A DNA stretch of 64,000 nt from positions 62,001 through 126,000 of the forward strand of contig NZ_JAGGCS010000001.1 in assembly GCF_022884085.1 (NCBI RefSeq), read 5' to 3'. The stretch comes from Paenirhizobium cremeum. Its GTDB lineage: Bacteria > Pseudomonadota > Alphaproteobacteria > Rhizobiales > Rhizobiaceae. The position numbers and the translations under genes were made by a program. The notes beneath the pieces are model-generated. The model made no database searches. It was not told the DNA's origin and saw only the letters and a list, made by a program, of their open reading frames with translations. Below, in pieces: positions 10,876 to 20,409 of the stretch. Numbering within the stretch: position 1 is the stretch's first letter; every line of letters begins with the position of its first letter.

Positions 10876-11060
10876 TCTCTTCACTCCAAACTTGCGCCAT
10901 CTTGCGAATTGCCGGTTGCTGAACGGCAGGCACGGTCTTATTGCAGACACTCCAAAGGCACGTTTCAGCAATTCCGGACCCAGGTCCGCCGCGCGCTTCT
11001 CTTGAACGTGCTCTAGAATGACAAGGGTCGGCGGGTCAACAGATCCTGTCAGGAGAACGC

Positions 11061-11876
11061 ATGGCGCCACGGGAACGAAAAGACAGCCGCAACCGGCCGA
11101 AACCGGCCCTCGCCCGCAAGCAGGAGGTGTCTCAAGGCGGCAAGCGCGTCACCATAGCCCGCGCGCTCTCGAAACTCGGCTACTGTTCCCGCTCCCAGGC
11201 CGAGGAGCTGGTGACCGCGGGGCGCGTGTCGCTGGCCGGTCGCATCGTCAGGGACCTCCAGACCTGGGTCGATCTTTCGGACGCTGCGATTGCCGTGGAT
11301 GGCAAACCCGTGATCGCGGAAAAGCGCGTCTACCTGATGCTGAACAAGCCGCGCGGCCTCGTCACCACCCGCCACGACCCGGAGGGACGCGCGACGGTCT
11401 TCGATTGCCTGAAGGACCTCGATCATACCCACCTCTCCCCCGTCGGCCGGCTCGACAAGGCAAGCGAAGGACTGCTGCTCTTCACCAACGACACGGAATT
11501 CGCCCAAAGCCTGCTCGATCCCGAGACCCATCTGCCGAAGACCTACCACGTCCAGACCGACCGCATCGCCACCGACGAGATGCTTCATGCCCTGACGACA
11601 GGCATCCGCCATGACGGCGAGTTTCTCCACGCCGAAAGCGTGAAAAAACTGCGCGAAGGCGATAAGAACTCATGGCTGGAGATCGTCCTCGACGAAGGCC
11701 GCAACCGCCAGATCCGCCGCATGCTCGAAGCCCTCGGCATCTCGACGCTGCGCCTCATCCGCGTCTCAATCGGCAACCTCCCCCTCGGCGATCTCGAAAA
11801 AGGCGCCGTGCGTTCGCTGACAGACAAGGAGGTCGAGGACTTGCGAAGCCTTGTTGCGGCCAGGGCTGCGAAGTAA
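11061..11876 (+). CDS. RsuA/RluB-family pseudouridine synthase
   Basis: The product (271 residues) has a basic N-terminal tail and an S4 RNA-binding domain (ARALSKLGYCSRSQAEELVTA). The catalytic domain has the RsuA-family motif GRLDKASEGLLLFTND and a C-terminal EGRNRQIRRMLEALG. It makes pseudouridine in rRNA. The S4 domain with this catalytic motif fits the RluB/RsuA group; the exact target base is uncertain. It is divergent from prmB, with 185 bp between them. Confidence 0.93.
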   Translation: MAPRERKDSRNRPKPALARKQEVSQGGKRVTIARALSKLGYCSRSQAEELVTAGRVSLAGRIVRDLQTWVDLSDAAIAVDGKPVIAEKRVYLMLNKPRGLVTTRHDPEGRATVFDCLKDLDHTHLSPVGRLDKASEGLLLFTNDTEFAQSLLDPETHLPKTYHVQTDRIATDEMLHALTTGIRHDGEFLHAESVKKLREGDKNSWLEIVLDEGRNRQIRRMLEALGISTLRLIRVSIGNLPLGDLEKGAVRSLTDKEVEDLRSLVAARAAK

Positions 11877-11955
11877 CGCGTCCAAAGCCACTGCTCGGGT
11901 TTCATAGGAAAAGCTGACGGCGACCGAAGGAGTGTCGCTATGTGCAGTGAGGTAA

Positions 11956-12529
11956 TCACGGCCCGAAACGCTCAACATCCGACAATTCCGGCTCCATCTC
12001 ATCGAACATAAGCTTGAGCACCCCGGCGCCAGCCCCATTCGCCTCGAGCGGTGTGAGCATAAGGTAAAGCCGGCCAACCAAGAACCGCGGCCCGCACGGA
12101 GACATCTACGGGCAATCCATCCGGCGTAACGGCCCATTTTCCCTTACCAGAGGCCAGCCAGCCGGGCGCTTCCAAAAATACCTCGGCGGAAGCCCAGCCA
12201 TCGGCGCTGAACAATATCAGCGCATCGCCATGCCTAACGCTCCCCAGCGAAGAAACAAACGGAGCCTGTTCGCTATGCCAGCGACCAACAAAAGGCCTAT
12301 CGCCTGCGGCGGCCTCATTCGTCGCATTGAAGAATAAAAATAATAACGATATCAATATGTTAAAATGAAATTCGGACGCAATTGTCCGCGGTGAAAACCA
12401 CATCCCGAAATCTGAAATGAACGTCATCAAAACGACCAAGCGGAACAAAGATATCGCCGCAGCGCCAGACCACTTGCTTTTTAGTTTACGTTTACCATTT
12501 TTTCTTGAGTGGTCCGGATAAGATTTCAT
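11956..12529 (-). pseudogene. Frameshifted small exported protein
   Basis: One reverse frame runs from 12529 to 11999 (176 codons) and seems to change frame near 12080-12108. If one base is removed there (for example in the CAAGA around 12080-12084), the reading continues through VGRLYLMLTPLEANGAGAG and MFDEMEPELSDVERF to a stop at 11956, for about 190 residues. The tail is much more protein-like than the in-frame ending. The real start may be a TTG at 12355, which gives a signal-like hydrophobic run (LISLLFLFFNA) ending near AAAGD. The rest looks like a small beta-rich periplasmic domain. No family recognised. A sequencing error is the alternative to a true frameshift. Confidence 0.55.
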
Positions 12530-12554
12530 TCAATGCGAATGGAAGACGGAAATT

Positions 12555-13262
12555 GTGGAGAGATCGTTGAACGCCATTCCGCCTCTTTTCAAAAAAATAA
12601 TTATCCATCCCATTTTTGTCGGAGCTTTTTTCATCGCCTCGATTGTTGTTGCCGCAAAGGACATCACAAGTGGACTGTCAGATATCCTCAACTCATCGCC
12701 AAGCAACGCTCCACAATATATCACCCCGCTTCTCGAACTGCCTCAATGGGCTGCGTATCTTATCATCTTACTCTCGATTTGCTTCGCAACAGCAGCAACC
12801 ATCCAGGGCATAAAGAACCTTCTCTCGCCTCCGATCAGAAACGCGTTAATTTCACTCATCGCCGCATCATCCTTGATTTACCTCGGATTCTGGATCATGC
12901 GATTGGCATCCTCAGTGGATTTCCCCCTCGTGTGGCTTGCTGCCGCGATGTTGGAATATCTCATCTGCATTCTCGTGAAGATGTTGCTCGATGTCGCCCT
13001 TCACGGACACCTGGAAAAAGCACAGGTCCGAGTTCCCGCCCCCCAACTTCCTTCAGCGCCGATTCTCGAATTCATCGAAAAGGAGAAGGCAAAGGAGCGC
13101 GATAAGAAGGCTGCAGAGCACAGAAAGCAGCAGATGCTTGCACTCGCTCAGGCTGGGCGCGCAGGTCCGACGTTGGAGGAGAAGAAGGCAATGAGGAAGG
13201 AGGCCGAATACTGGCGTTACGTTCAGAGTCTACCGATGCGCCAACGCGTTCTGCACTACTAG
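12555..13262 (+). CDS. Hypothetical membrane protein, 235 aa
   Basis: Not recognised. The N-terminal two thirds contain about four hydrophobic segments (around residues 17-35, 65-85, 95-112 and 120-140). A Pro-rich hinge (VRVPAPQLPSAPI) follows, then a highly charged helical tail rich in Lys, Glu and Ala (for example KEKAKERDKKAAEHRK) that would lie in the cytoplasm. The ATG at 12555 follows GTGGAGA closely. Base composition is more AT-rich at the 5' end than in neighbouring genes. It is divergent from the frameshifted gene with a 25-bp gap to that long frame, so the two probably share a promoter region. Confidence 0.7.
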   Translation: MERSLNAIPPLFKKIIIHPIFVGAFFIASIVVAAKDITSGLSDILNSSPSNAPQYITPLLELPQWAAYLIILLSICFATAATIQGIKNLLSPPIRNALISLIAASSLIYLGFWIMRLASSVDFPLVWLAAAMLEYLICILVKMLLDVALHGHLEKAQVRVPAPQLPSAPILEFIEKEKAKERDKKAAEHRKQQMLALAQAGRAGPTLEEKKAMRKEAEYWRYVQSLPMRQRVLHY

Positions 13263-13373
13263 ACAATTTCGCTGAAAACCAGGCTGAGCTTGGCGCAGAT
13301 CAGCGTGGATGAGCGCGTCAACGTCCTTCAAGATGCCTTAACGCAACAGCAACAGCAGGCTGTTTCAGGAGCC

Positions 13374-14003
13374 TCAAGCCACCAGTAGCGCCTTGACCCC
13401 CATGCCGAGAGCGAGGACGCCGAAGACCAGCAGGACCAAGCCGGAGGCGCGGGCGACCCAGTGGGAGAAGCTTTCCGGCAGACGGTGGTGGAGCAGCGAT
13501 ACCGTTCCGCACAGGAAGAACCACCAGAGCAGCGATCCGGCAAAGACGCCGACCACGACAAAGGCGGCACTCGAGCCATCCACGGCACCCGCAATCCCAA
13601 GCCCCGCCAGGATTGCGGCGAAGGACAGGATGGTCGCGGGGTTTGCCATGGTCAGCAGGAAGGTGGCGACTGTCGTGGAGAACAGGTCGCGCGCGCCAAT
13701 GCTCGCAGCGACCGCGGCCGGGCGGGGCTGGAAGCTTTTCACCCCGAGCCACAGCATGAAGGCACCACCGAAGAGTTGCAGGGGCACGGTGATTGCATCG
13801 AAGAACATCGTAAAAGCGGCAAAGCCGGCAGCCGCCATCAGCGCAAAGGTGCAATCGGCCAGCGCCGTGCCGAGACCGCCGGCGATCCCCGCCCAGAAGC
13901 CGCGTTCCAGCGTCCGCGAGATGCAGAGCGTGCCGATCGGTCCAAGCGGGGCAGCGATGGCAAGACCGAGCAGGATGCCCTTGCCGAACAGGAAAAGGCT
14001 CAT
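13374..14003 (-). CDS. LysE/RhtB-family amino-acid exporter
   Basis: The 209-residue protein has about six membrane helices and the family features: an N-terminal LGLAIAAPLGPIGTLCISR, LTMANPATILSFAAI in the middle and a hydrophobic C-terminal helix. LysE proteins export amino acids or related solutes across the inner membrane. The start lies one base after the stop of an Lrp-type regulator, with GGAGA inside that gene as ribosome site. This is the classic pairing in which the regulator senses the exported amino acid. The substrate is not readable from sequence. Confidence 0.9.
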   Translation of the reverse strand: MSLFLFGKGILLGLAIAAPLGPIGTLCISRTLERGFWAGIAGGLGTALADCTFALMAAAGFAAFTMFFDAITVPLQLFGGAFMLWLGVKSFQPRPAAVAASIGARDLFSTTVATFLLTMANPATILSFAAILAGLGIAGAVDGSSAAFVVVGVFAGSLLWWFFLCGTVSLLHHRLPESFSHWVARASGLVLLVFGVLALGMGVKALLVA

Positions 14004-14004
14004 G

Positions 14005-14454
14005 TCAGTTCTCCGCTGAAGTAAAGGCGCGCTCGGTGGGCGTGGAAAGCGCGATCATGGTCTGGCTGCGGGCAAGGAAGCGCCGCGACTTGAGTTCGGA
14101 AAGAAAGGCCTCGACGCCGGCGAGATCCCGGACGCGGATCTTGACGAGGTAGGACCACTCCCCGGTGACATGGTGGCATTCCGCAACGGCCGGATGCCCT
14201 TCCGCAAAGGCCCTGAAGGCCTCCTCACCGGTATCGTAATCGAGCGAGACGAGCAGGAAAGCTGTAACCGAAAGCCCAAGTGCTGCCGGATCGGCATCCA
14301 CGGTGAAGCGCTTGATCGCCCCGTCGGCGACCAGACGGCGTATGCGGTCGTTGACAGCCGAAGGCGACAGCCCCACCCGCTCGCCGATATCGGCAAGCGA
14401 ACGTCGGGCATCCTCGGCCAGCAATCCGGTGATTTTGCGGTCTATTGCATCCAT
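14005..14454 (-). CDS. Lrp/AsnC-family transcriptional regulator
   Basis: The product (149 residues from the ATG at 14454) has an N-terminal winged helix (DRKITGLLAEDARRSLADIG, then VGLSPSAVNDRIRRL). The C-terminal RAM ligand-binding domain has HHVTGEWSYLVKIRVRD. Such proteins form octamers and respond to amino acids. It is co-transcribed with the LysE exporter (1-bp gap) and probably controls that gene and its own promoter in the 158 bp upstream. Longer upstream in-frame sequence is not protein-like. Confidence 0.93.
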   Translation of the reverse strand: MDAIDRKITGLLAEDARRSLADIGERVGLSPSAVNDRIRRLVADGAIKRFTVDADPAALGLSVTAFLLVSLDYDTGEEAFRAFAEGHPAVAECHHVTGEWSYLVKIRVRDLAGVEAFLSELKSRRFLARSQTMIALSTPTERAFTSAEN

Positions 14455-14612
14455 GACAGGTACATATGCGGAATATCGGCCAACATCAATATATTTTGCG
14501 AAAAATGTTCGCGATAACCGCAAATACAGGGTAGCGACGCAAGGTCTCCCGCAAAACATAAGGTCCGGCGCTTGCCGGACCTCAGCATGGAGATCGAGGT
14601 TCCGGGCGGCGG

Positions 14613-15002
14613 TCAGCGGGCCGCAACGGTTTCCTTCTGCCGGGCGAGTTCCGCAAGATCGGCGGCCTTGAGTTCGACCGATTCGCCGCAGCCGCAAGCC
14701 GAAGTCTGGTTGGGATTGTGGAAGGTGAAGCCCGAGCGCAGCTTGGTCGTCTCGAAATCCATCTCGGTCCCCAGCAGGTAAAGAACGGCGGCCGGATCGA
14801 TCCAGACGCTTGCGCCGTCACGGCTGATAAGGTCGTCCTTCGGGTTGGGCTCGGTGACGAGGTCGATGGTGTACTCCATCCCCGCGCAGCCGCCCTTCTT
14901 GATGCCGACGCGGATGCCGCGCGCACCGGGACCGGAATTTTCGACGATAGCCCGAACGCGCGCCGCAGCCGCATCCGTCATGCTCATGACTTGAAAGCCC
15001 AT
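14613..15002 (-). CDS. sufA: A-type Fe-S carrier SufA
   Basis: The product (129 residues from the ATG at 15002, GGAGAA upstream) has the HesB/IscA fold and the three conserved cysteines of A-type carriers: one in KKGGCAGMEY and two in SACGCGES. It receives clusters from the SufBCD scaffold and passes them to target enzymes. It is the last gene of the suf run, 70 bp after sufT. Together the order matches the sufS2BCDS1XA operon described in Agrobacterium. Confidence 0.95.
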   Translation of the reverse strand: MGFQVMSMTDAAAARVRAIVENSGPGARGIRVGIKKGGCAGMEYTIDLVTEPNPKDDLISRDGASVWIDPAAVLYLLGTEMDFETTKLRSGFTFHNPNQTSACGCGESVELKAADLAELARQKETVAAR

Positions 15003-15072
15003 GCTGTTCTCCTGTCGCAACCGGGTTCAAGGTCCGGTGCTTCGGTGAATGTAGTTGCCGTCTTGACGGCGA

Positions 15073-15453
15073 TCAATACCAGCCGACGGCGACCTGTGCT
15101 TCTTCCGACATGCGGTCCGGCGTCCACGGCGGATCGAAGGTCATTTCCACCTCGACGCCCGATACGCCCTCAACCGCGCTGACGGCATTCTGCACCCAGC
15201 TCGGCATCTCGCCGGCAACCGGGCAGCCCGGTGCGGTCAGCGTCATGACAATCTTGACCATCCGGTCGTCGTCGATATCGATCTTGTAGATCAGGCCGAG
15301 TTCGAAGATGTCGGCCGGAATTTCCGGGTCGTAGACTGTCTTCAGCGCAGCGATGATGTCGTCGGAAAGCCGCGCGACCTCCTCGGCGGGGATCGCCGTG
15401 TGCACGATGCCATCGCGGACATCCGGCTTCTGTTCGGTTTCATTCATGCTCAT
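15073..15453 (-). CDS. sufT: SUF system protein SufT (DUF59/MIP18 family)
   Basis: The 126-residue product has an N-terminal extension and a DUF59 domain with DPEIPADIFELGLIYKIDI and the conserved cysteine in APGCPVAGEMPSWV. SufT-type proteins help cluster maturation or delivery and travel with suf operons. The first ATG (15453) is favoured by a GAGG site eight bases before it. It lies 10 bp downstream of sufS in the same run. It corresponds to the gene called sufX in Agrobacterium. Confidence 0.92.
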   Translation of the reverse strand: MSMNETEQKPDVRDGIVHTAIPAEEVARLSDDIIAALKTVYDPEIPADIFELGLIYKIDIDDDRMVKIVMTLTAPGCPVAGEMPSWVQNAVSAVEGVSGVEVEMTFDPPWTPDRMSEEAQVAVGWY

Positions 15454-15463
15454 CGTCTGATCC

Positions 15464-16708
15464 TCACGCGAAGAAGGTGCGGGCATGGTCCAGCGCATCG
15501 GCCAGCGCGTCGACCTCTTCACGGGTGTTATATAGGGCAAAAGACGCCCGGCAAGTGGAGGTCACGCCGAAACGGGCAAGAAGCGGCTGGGCGCAATGGG
15601 TTCCGGCCCGGACAGCCACGCCGCGCCGGTCGATCAGCATCGACACGTCATGGGCGTGAATGCCGGCAAGTTCGAAGGAGAAGATCGAGCCCTTGCCCGG
15701 CGCATTGCCGATAATCCTCAGCGAATTGATCGCCGAAAGGCGCTCATGCGCATAGGCGCGCAAGCTCTCCTCATGGGCAGCGATCGCCTCGCGGCCGAGG
15801 CTTTCCATGTAATCGAGCGCATAGCCGAGCCCGATCGCCTGGACGATCGGCGGCGTGCCGGCCTCGAAACGGTGCGGTGGGTCGTTGTAGGTGACGTTGT
15901 CTTCCGTCACCTCGACGATCATCTCGCCCCCGCCCATGAAGGGCCGCATTTCCTTCAGCCGCTCCATCTTGCCGTAGAGCACGCCGATACCGGAGGGGCC
16001 GTAGAGCTTGTGGCCGGTCACGGCATACCAGTCGCAGTCGATGTCCTGCACGTCGACAGGCATATGCACGGCGCCCTGGCTGCCATCGATCAGCACCGGA
16101 ATACCGCGGGCGTGGGCGATCCGGCAGACATCCTTGACCGGAACCACCGTGCCGAGCGCATTCGACATATGGGTGATCGCCACGAGCTTGGTGCGCTCGG
16201 TCAGGCAGTTCTCGAAGGCCTCGAGATCGAAAGAGCCGTCTTCGTGGACCGGCGCCCAGACGAGTTTCGCGCCCTGACGTTCGCGGATGAAATGCCACGG
16301 AACGATATTGGAATGATGCTCCATGATCGAGAGGACGATCTCGTCGCCCTCGCCGATATGGGTCATGCCCCATCCGTAGGCAACCGTGTTGATCGCCTCG
16401 GTCGAGGACTTGGTGAAGACAAGTTCGTCCACGGAACCGACATTGAGGAAGCGCCGCACCTTTTCGCGCGCCGCTTCATAGGCATCGGTTGCCGCATTCG
16501 AGAGGAAATGCAGGCCGCGATGCACATTGGCGTATTCGTGAGAATAGGCATGCGCCACCGCGTCGATCACCAGCTTCGGCTTCTGCGCCGAGGCGGCATT
16601 GTCGAGATAAACCAGAGGCTTGCCGTAGACCTCGCGGGAAAGGATCGGGAAATCCTCCCTCACCTTCTGGACGTCGTAGCCGGACTTCGTGGAGGAAAGA
16701 TCAGCCAT
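15464..16708 (-). CDS. sufS: Cysteine desulfurase SufS
   Basis: The 414-residue, PLP-dependent class V enzyme takes sulfur from cysteine for cluster assembly. YLDNAASAQKP near the start, VTGHKLYGPSGIG (PLP lysine) and VRAGTHCAQPLL (active-site cysteine) are all present, in the group II pattern of SufS. The start overlaps the end of sufD by 8 bp, which suggests coupled translation. No SufE gene is adjacent. A second desulfurase heads the same operon at 20461-21627. Confidence 0.96.
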   Translation of the reverse strand: MADLSSTKSGYDVQKVREDFPILSREVYGKPLVYLDNAASAQKPKLVIDAVAHAYSHEYANVHRGLHFLSNAATDAYEAAREKVRRFLNVGSVDELVFTKSSTEAINTVAYGWGMTHIGEGDEIVLSIMEHHSNIVPWHFIRERQGAKLVWAPVHEDGSFDLEAFENCLTERTKLVAITHMSNALGTVVPVKDVCRIAHARGIPVLIDGSQGAVHMPVDVQDIDCDWYAVTGHKLYGPSGIGVLYGKMERLKEMRPFMGGGEMIVEVTEDNVTYNDPPHRFEAGTPPIVQAIGLGYALDYMESLGREAIAAHEESLRAYAHERLSAINSLRIIGNAPGKGSIFSFELAGIHAHDVSMLIDRRGVAVRAGTHCAQPLLARFGVTSTCRASFALYNTREEVDALADALDHARTFFA

Positions 16709-17975
16709 GACGTTCCAGCCAGTCGGAAATGATCCCTTCCAGCGCCTCCACCAGAGCCTCGTCTTCCAGTTCCTCGACCACTTCGGCCACGAAGGCGTTG
16801 ACCAGCAGCGCCCGCGCCTTCTTCTGCGGAATACCGCGCGCCATCAGGTAATAGAGATGGGTATGGTCGATGTCGGCGACCGTCGCGCCATGGGCGCACT
16901 GCACGTCGTCGGCGAAGATCTCGAGTTCCGGCTTCACCGAAAACTCGCCGTCATCCGAAAGCAGCAACGTATTGCAGGCCATGCGCGCATCGGTCTTCTG
17001 GGCGTCGGGCGCAACCCGGATCTGCCCCTGGAAGACGCCACGCGCCCGGTCGAACACCACGTTGCGGATGACCTCGGTCGAGGTGGTGTTGGGCAGGTCG
17101 TGGCCGAGCGTCATCGTCACGTCGGTATGGCTTTCGCCGCCGAGCAGATTGACGCCGCGAAGGGTGAAATCCGATCCCTCGCCTGCGGTCCGGACATGGA
17201 TTTCCTGACGCACCAGCTTGCCGCCGGCATTGATGACGAAGAGCTTGAACTTGGCATCCGCGCCGAGTTCAACCTTGATCTGGGCAAGATGGGTATCGGC
17301 AAGTCCCTGCGTCTGCACGATGATCCAGACGATCTCGGCGCCGTCCTCGATCTTCAGGTCGCTGACGGAAGAAACGAGCGCGGCCTCTTCACCGGCATTG
17401 AGGTGGCGTTCGATCACCACGGCCTTGCTGGCCCGGCCGAAACGGGCGGGAAAGCGCACATGCACCTGGCCCGCTCCATGGATGGCCTGCAATTCGATCG
17501 GAGCCTCGGGTGTGGCGTCGGCAGCGATCGTCAATTCGAAGCCGTCTTTTACGAAGCTGCCGTTCAGCCGGCCGACTGCGTCATCGGACCCGGTGGCCGT
17601 CAGCCGGGCGGCGGCAGTGCCGTCGGCGAGCGCATCGCGATAGGCGGTGGCGGTCACGCCCTCCGGCAGGCTGACGTCGTCGGCCCTGCCCTGGGCGACG
17701 GAAAGAAGCGTCGAACCTTCCACGATCGGCACGACCGCCTTGGCGAGCGCCGAGGGATCGATCGCAGGCACGGCACGCAGCAGCGCCTTGAGATCGGTAT
17801 AATGCCAGGCCTCGATACGGCGTGTCGGCAGGCCGGCGCGCTTCAGTTCGTCGAACAGCCTGTCACGGGCGGCAAGCACCGCGCCATCGCCGGGCAATGC
17901 GCCGATTTCCGCGCCATAGGCTTCGATCAGCTGGCTTTCTGCCGCCGTCAGCCTGTTTGCAGCTTGCAATGTCAT
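16701..17975 (-). CDS. sufD: Fe-S assembly scaffold protein SufD
   Basis: The 424-residue protein from the ATG at 17975 is a SufB/SufD-family beta-helix protein. The C-terminal part has CAHGATVADIDHTHLYYLMA followed by RGIPQKKARALLVNAFVAEV, the family hallmark. With SufB and the SufC ATPase it forms the SufBC2D scaffold on which clusters are built in the cytoplasm. It is placed between sufC (25 bp) and sufS (8-bp overlap). Confidence 0.95.
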   Translation of the reverse strand: MTLQAANRLTAAESQLIEAYGAEIGALPGDGAVLAARDRLFDELKRAGLPTRRIEAWHYTDLKALLRAVPAIDPSALAKAVVPIVEGSTLLSVAQGRADDVSLPEGVTATAYRDALADGTAAARLTATGSDDAVGRLNGSFVKDGFELTIAADATPEAPIELQAIHGAGQVHVRFPARFGRASKAVVIERHLNAGEEAALVSSVSDLKIEDGAEIVWIIVQTQGLADTHLAQIKVELGADAKFKLFVINAGGKLVRQEIHVRTAGEGSDFTLRGVNLLGGESHTDVTMTLGHDLPNTTSTEVIRNVVFDRARGVFQGQIRVAPDAQKTDARMACNTLLLSDDGEFSVKPELEIFADDVQCAHGATVADIDHTHLYYLMARGIPQKKARALLVNAFVAEVVEELEDEALVEALEGIISDWLERHG

Positions 17976-18000
17976 GATCTGCACTCCTTGCTGCGAACGA

Positions 18001-18756
18001 TCAGGCAGCCGCCCCGATGATGTCGGCATAGCCATTGGCTTCGAGTTCCAGCGCAAGATCCTTGTCGCCGGTCTTGATGATCTGGCCCTTGTAGAGAACG
18101 TGAACCGTATCCGGCACGATGTAGTCGAGCAGGCGCTGGTAGTGCGTGATGACGATGACCGCGCGATCCGGCGACTTCAGCGCGTTGACGCCATCGGCGA
18201 CGATCTTCAGTGCATCGATGTCGAGACCGCTGTCGGTTTCGTCGAGAATGCAGAGATTGGGCTCCAGAAGCGCCATCTGCAGAATTTCCGCACGCTTCTT
18301 CTCGCCACCGGAGAAGCCGACATTGAGCGGACGCTTCAGCATATCGGGGTTGATCTTCAGCTCGGCGGAAGCTTCCTTCACCCGGCGCATGAATTCCGGC
18401 GTGGTCAGCTCGTCTTCGCCGCGCGCCTTGCGCTGCTCGTTCATCGCCACCTTGAGGAACTGCATGGTGGCGACGCCCGGAATTTCCACCGGATACTGGA
18501 AGGCAAGGAAGATGCCCTTGGCCGCGCGCTCTGCCGGGTCGAGGTCCAGAATGCTCTCGCCATTGTAGAGGATCTCGCCCTCGGTGACCTCGTAGTCCTC
18601 GCGGCCGGACAGAATGTAGGACAGCGTCGACTTGCCGGAGCCGTTTGGACCCATGATCGCAGCGACTTCACCAGCCTTTACGGTCAGGTTCAGGCCGCGA
18701 ATGATCTCGGTGCCGTCTTCGGCGATGCGGGCGTGCAGGTTCTTGATTTCAAGCAT
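18001..18756 (-). CDS. sufC: Fe-S assembly ATPase SufC
   Basis: The 251-residue ABC-type ATPase has Walker A (GPNGSGKST), the signature region (FSGGEKKRAEILQ) and Walker B (LCILDETDSGLD). Starts at 18762 and 18756 are both possible; the second ATG is better placed, 7-8 bases after AAGGA, and gives the usual MLEIKNLHARI. SufC drives the SufBC2D complex by ATP hydrolysis. It is 74 bp downstream of sufB and 25 bp upstream of sufD. Confidence 0.96.
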   Translation of the reverse strand: MLEIKNLHARIAEDGTEIIRGLNLTVKAGEVAAIMGPNGSGKSTLSYILSGREDYEVTEGEILYNGESILDLDPAERAAKGIFLAFQYPVEIPGVATMQFLKVAMNEQRKARGEDELTTPEFMRRVKEASAELKINPDMLKRPLNVGFSGGEKKRAEILQMALLEPNLCILDETDSGLDIDALKIVADGVNALKSPDRAVIVITHYQRLLDYIVPDTVHVLYKGQIIKTGDKDLALELEANGYADIIGAAA

Positions 18757-18830
18757 GGTCATATCCTTCCGGACGAATAGGGTAATGCGCTTCGAGGCGC
18801 AGGAAATCGGTTACCGGGATGGTCGGCCGT

Positions 18831-20300
18831 TTAGCCGACCGATCCTTCAAGGCTGATGCCGATCAGCTTCTGCGCTTCGACGGCGAATTCCATCGGCAGT
18901 TCCTGAATGACTTCGCGGACGAAGCCGTTGACGATGAGCGCAATGGCCGCTTCTTCCGGGATGCCGCGCTGCAGGCAATAGAACAGCTGGTCTTCCGAGA
19001 TCTTCGAGGTCGTCGCCTCGTGCTCGAACTGGGCCGTGGCGTTCTTCGCCTCGATATAGGGCACGGTATGCGCCCCGCACTTGTCGCCGATCAGAAGGCT
19101 GTCGCACTGGGTGAAGTTGCGGGCGTTCTCGGCCTTGCGGTGGGCCGAAACCTGACCGCGATAGGTGTTGTTCGAGAAGCCGGCCGAAATGCCCTTGGAG
19201 ATGATGCGGCTCGACGTGTTCTTGCCGAGATGGATCATCTTGGTGCCGCTGTCGACCTGCTGGTGGCCGTTCGAAACCGCGATCGAGTAGAACTCGCCGC
19301 GCGAACCGTCGCCGCGCAGGATGCAGGACGGATATTTCCAGGTGATCGCCGAACCGGTCTCGACCTGGGTCCAGGAGATCTTGGAATTCCTGCCACGGCA
19401 ATCGCCACGCTTGGTGACGAAGTTGTAGATGCCGCCCTTGCCGTCCTTGTCGCCCGGATACCAGTTCTGGACGGTGGAATACTTGATTTCGGCATCGTCG
19501 AGCGCCACGAGCTCGACGACAGCCGCGTGCAGCTGGTTTTCATCGCGCTGCGGCGCGGTGCAACCTTCGAGATAGGAGACGTATGCTCCTTCCTCGGCGA
19601 TAATCAACGTGCGTTCGAACTGGCCGGTGTTCTTCTCGTTGATGCGGAAATAGGTCGATAGCTCCATCGGGCAACGAACGCCCTTCGGAACGAAGACGAA
19701 CGAACCATCGGTGAACACGGCCGAATTCAGCGTTGCATAATAATTGTCGGTGACCGGAACGACGGAGCCGAGATACTTCTGCACGAGGTCTGGATATTCG
19801 CGGATCGCTTCGGAAATCGACATGAAGATCACGCCGGCCTTCTTCAGCTCTTCCTTGAAGGTGGTGACGACAGAAACGGAATCGAAAACCGCATCGACCG
19901 CGATCTTCGACTTCTCGACGCCTGCCAGAATTTCCTGTTCCTTGAGCGGAATCCCGAGCTTTTCATAGACCTTCAGAAGCTCCGGATCGACCTCGTCGAT
20001 GGACTTCGGCCCCTCCGCGGTCTTGGGCGCCGCATAGTAGTAGATGTCGTTGAAGTCGATCTTCGGATAGTTGACGCGCGCCCAGGTCGGCTCTTCCATG
20101 GTGAGCCAACGCTTGTAGGCATCGAGCCGCCACTGCAGCATCCAGTCCGGTTCATGTTTTTTCGCGGAAATGAAGCGGATGATGTCTTCCGACAGGCCCT
20201 TGGGGGCCTTGTCGACCTCGATCATCGTCTCAAAACCGTACTTGTACTGGTCGACATCGATCTGGCGGACCTGATCGATCGTTTCCTGCACGGCAGCCAT
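18831..20300 (-). CDS. sufB: Fe-S assembly scaffold protein SufB
   Basis: The 489-residue product is a complete SufB with [16 protein letters not shown] cysteine-bearing sequence (here [20 protein letters not shown]) and a C-terminal [20 protein letters not shown]. It is the main scaffold subunit for cluster building with SufC and SufD. The ATG has GGAGA seven bases before it. A perfect 30-bp palindrome lies 110-139 bp upstream, in the gap after the first desulfurase gene, so sufB may also have its own control. Confidence 0.97.
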   Translation of the reverse strand: MAAVQETIDQVRQIDVDQYKYGFETMIEVDKAPKGLSEDIIRFISAKKHEPDWMLQWRLDAYKRWLTMEEPTWARVNYPKIDFNDIYYYAAPKTAEGPKSIDEVDPELLKVYEKLGIPLKEQEILAGVEKSKIAVDAVFDSVSVVTTFKEELKKAGVIFMSISEAIREYPDLVQKYLGSVVPVTDNYYATLNSAVFTDGSFVFVPKGVRCPMELSTYFRINEKNTGQFERTLIIAEEGAYVSYLEGCTAPQRDENQLHAAVVELVALDDAEIKYSTVQNWYPGDKDGKGGIYNFVTKRGDCRGRNSKISWTQVETGSAITWKYPSCILRGDGSRGEFYSIAVSNGHQQVDSGTKMIHLGKNTSSRIISKGISAGFSNNTYRGQVSAHRKAENARNFTQCDSLLIGDKCGAHTVPYIEAKNATAQFEHEATTSKISEDQLFYCLQRGIPEEAAIALIVNGFVREVIQELPMEFAVEAQKLIGISLEGSVG

Positions 20301-20409
20301 TTGCGTTCTCCAATCTTGCCGGGTCCAAGGTCCGGCAGCTTGTCAACGTGTGAAGCGGAAACCCGCTCTTATGTAATCGCCAGAGGCGAATTTTCACCCC
20401 TTATGGCAA

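Noticed and set aside
11766..12137. Reverse ORF overlapping the RsuA end and the frameshifted gene
   Set aside because: It is the third frame of the region, with Arg/Cys/Ser-rich sequence and no sense when joined to either neighbour.
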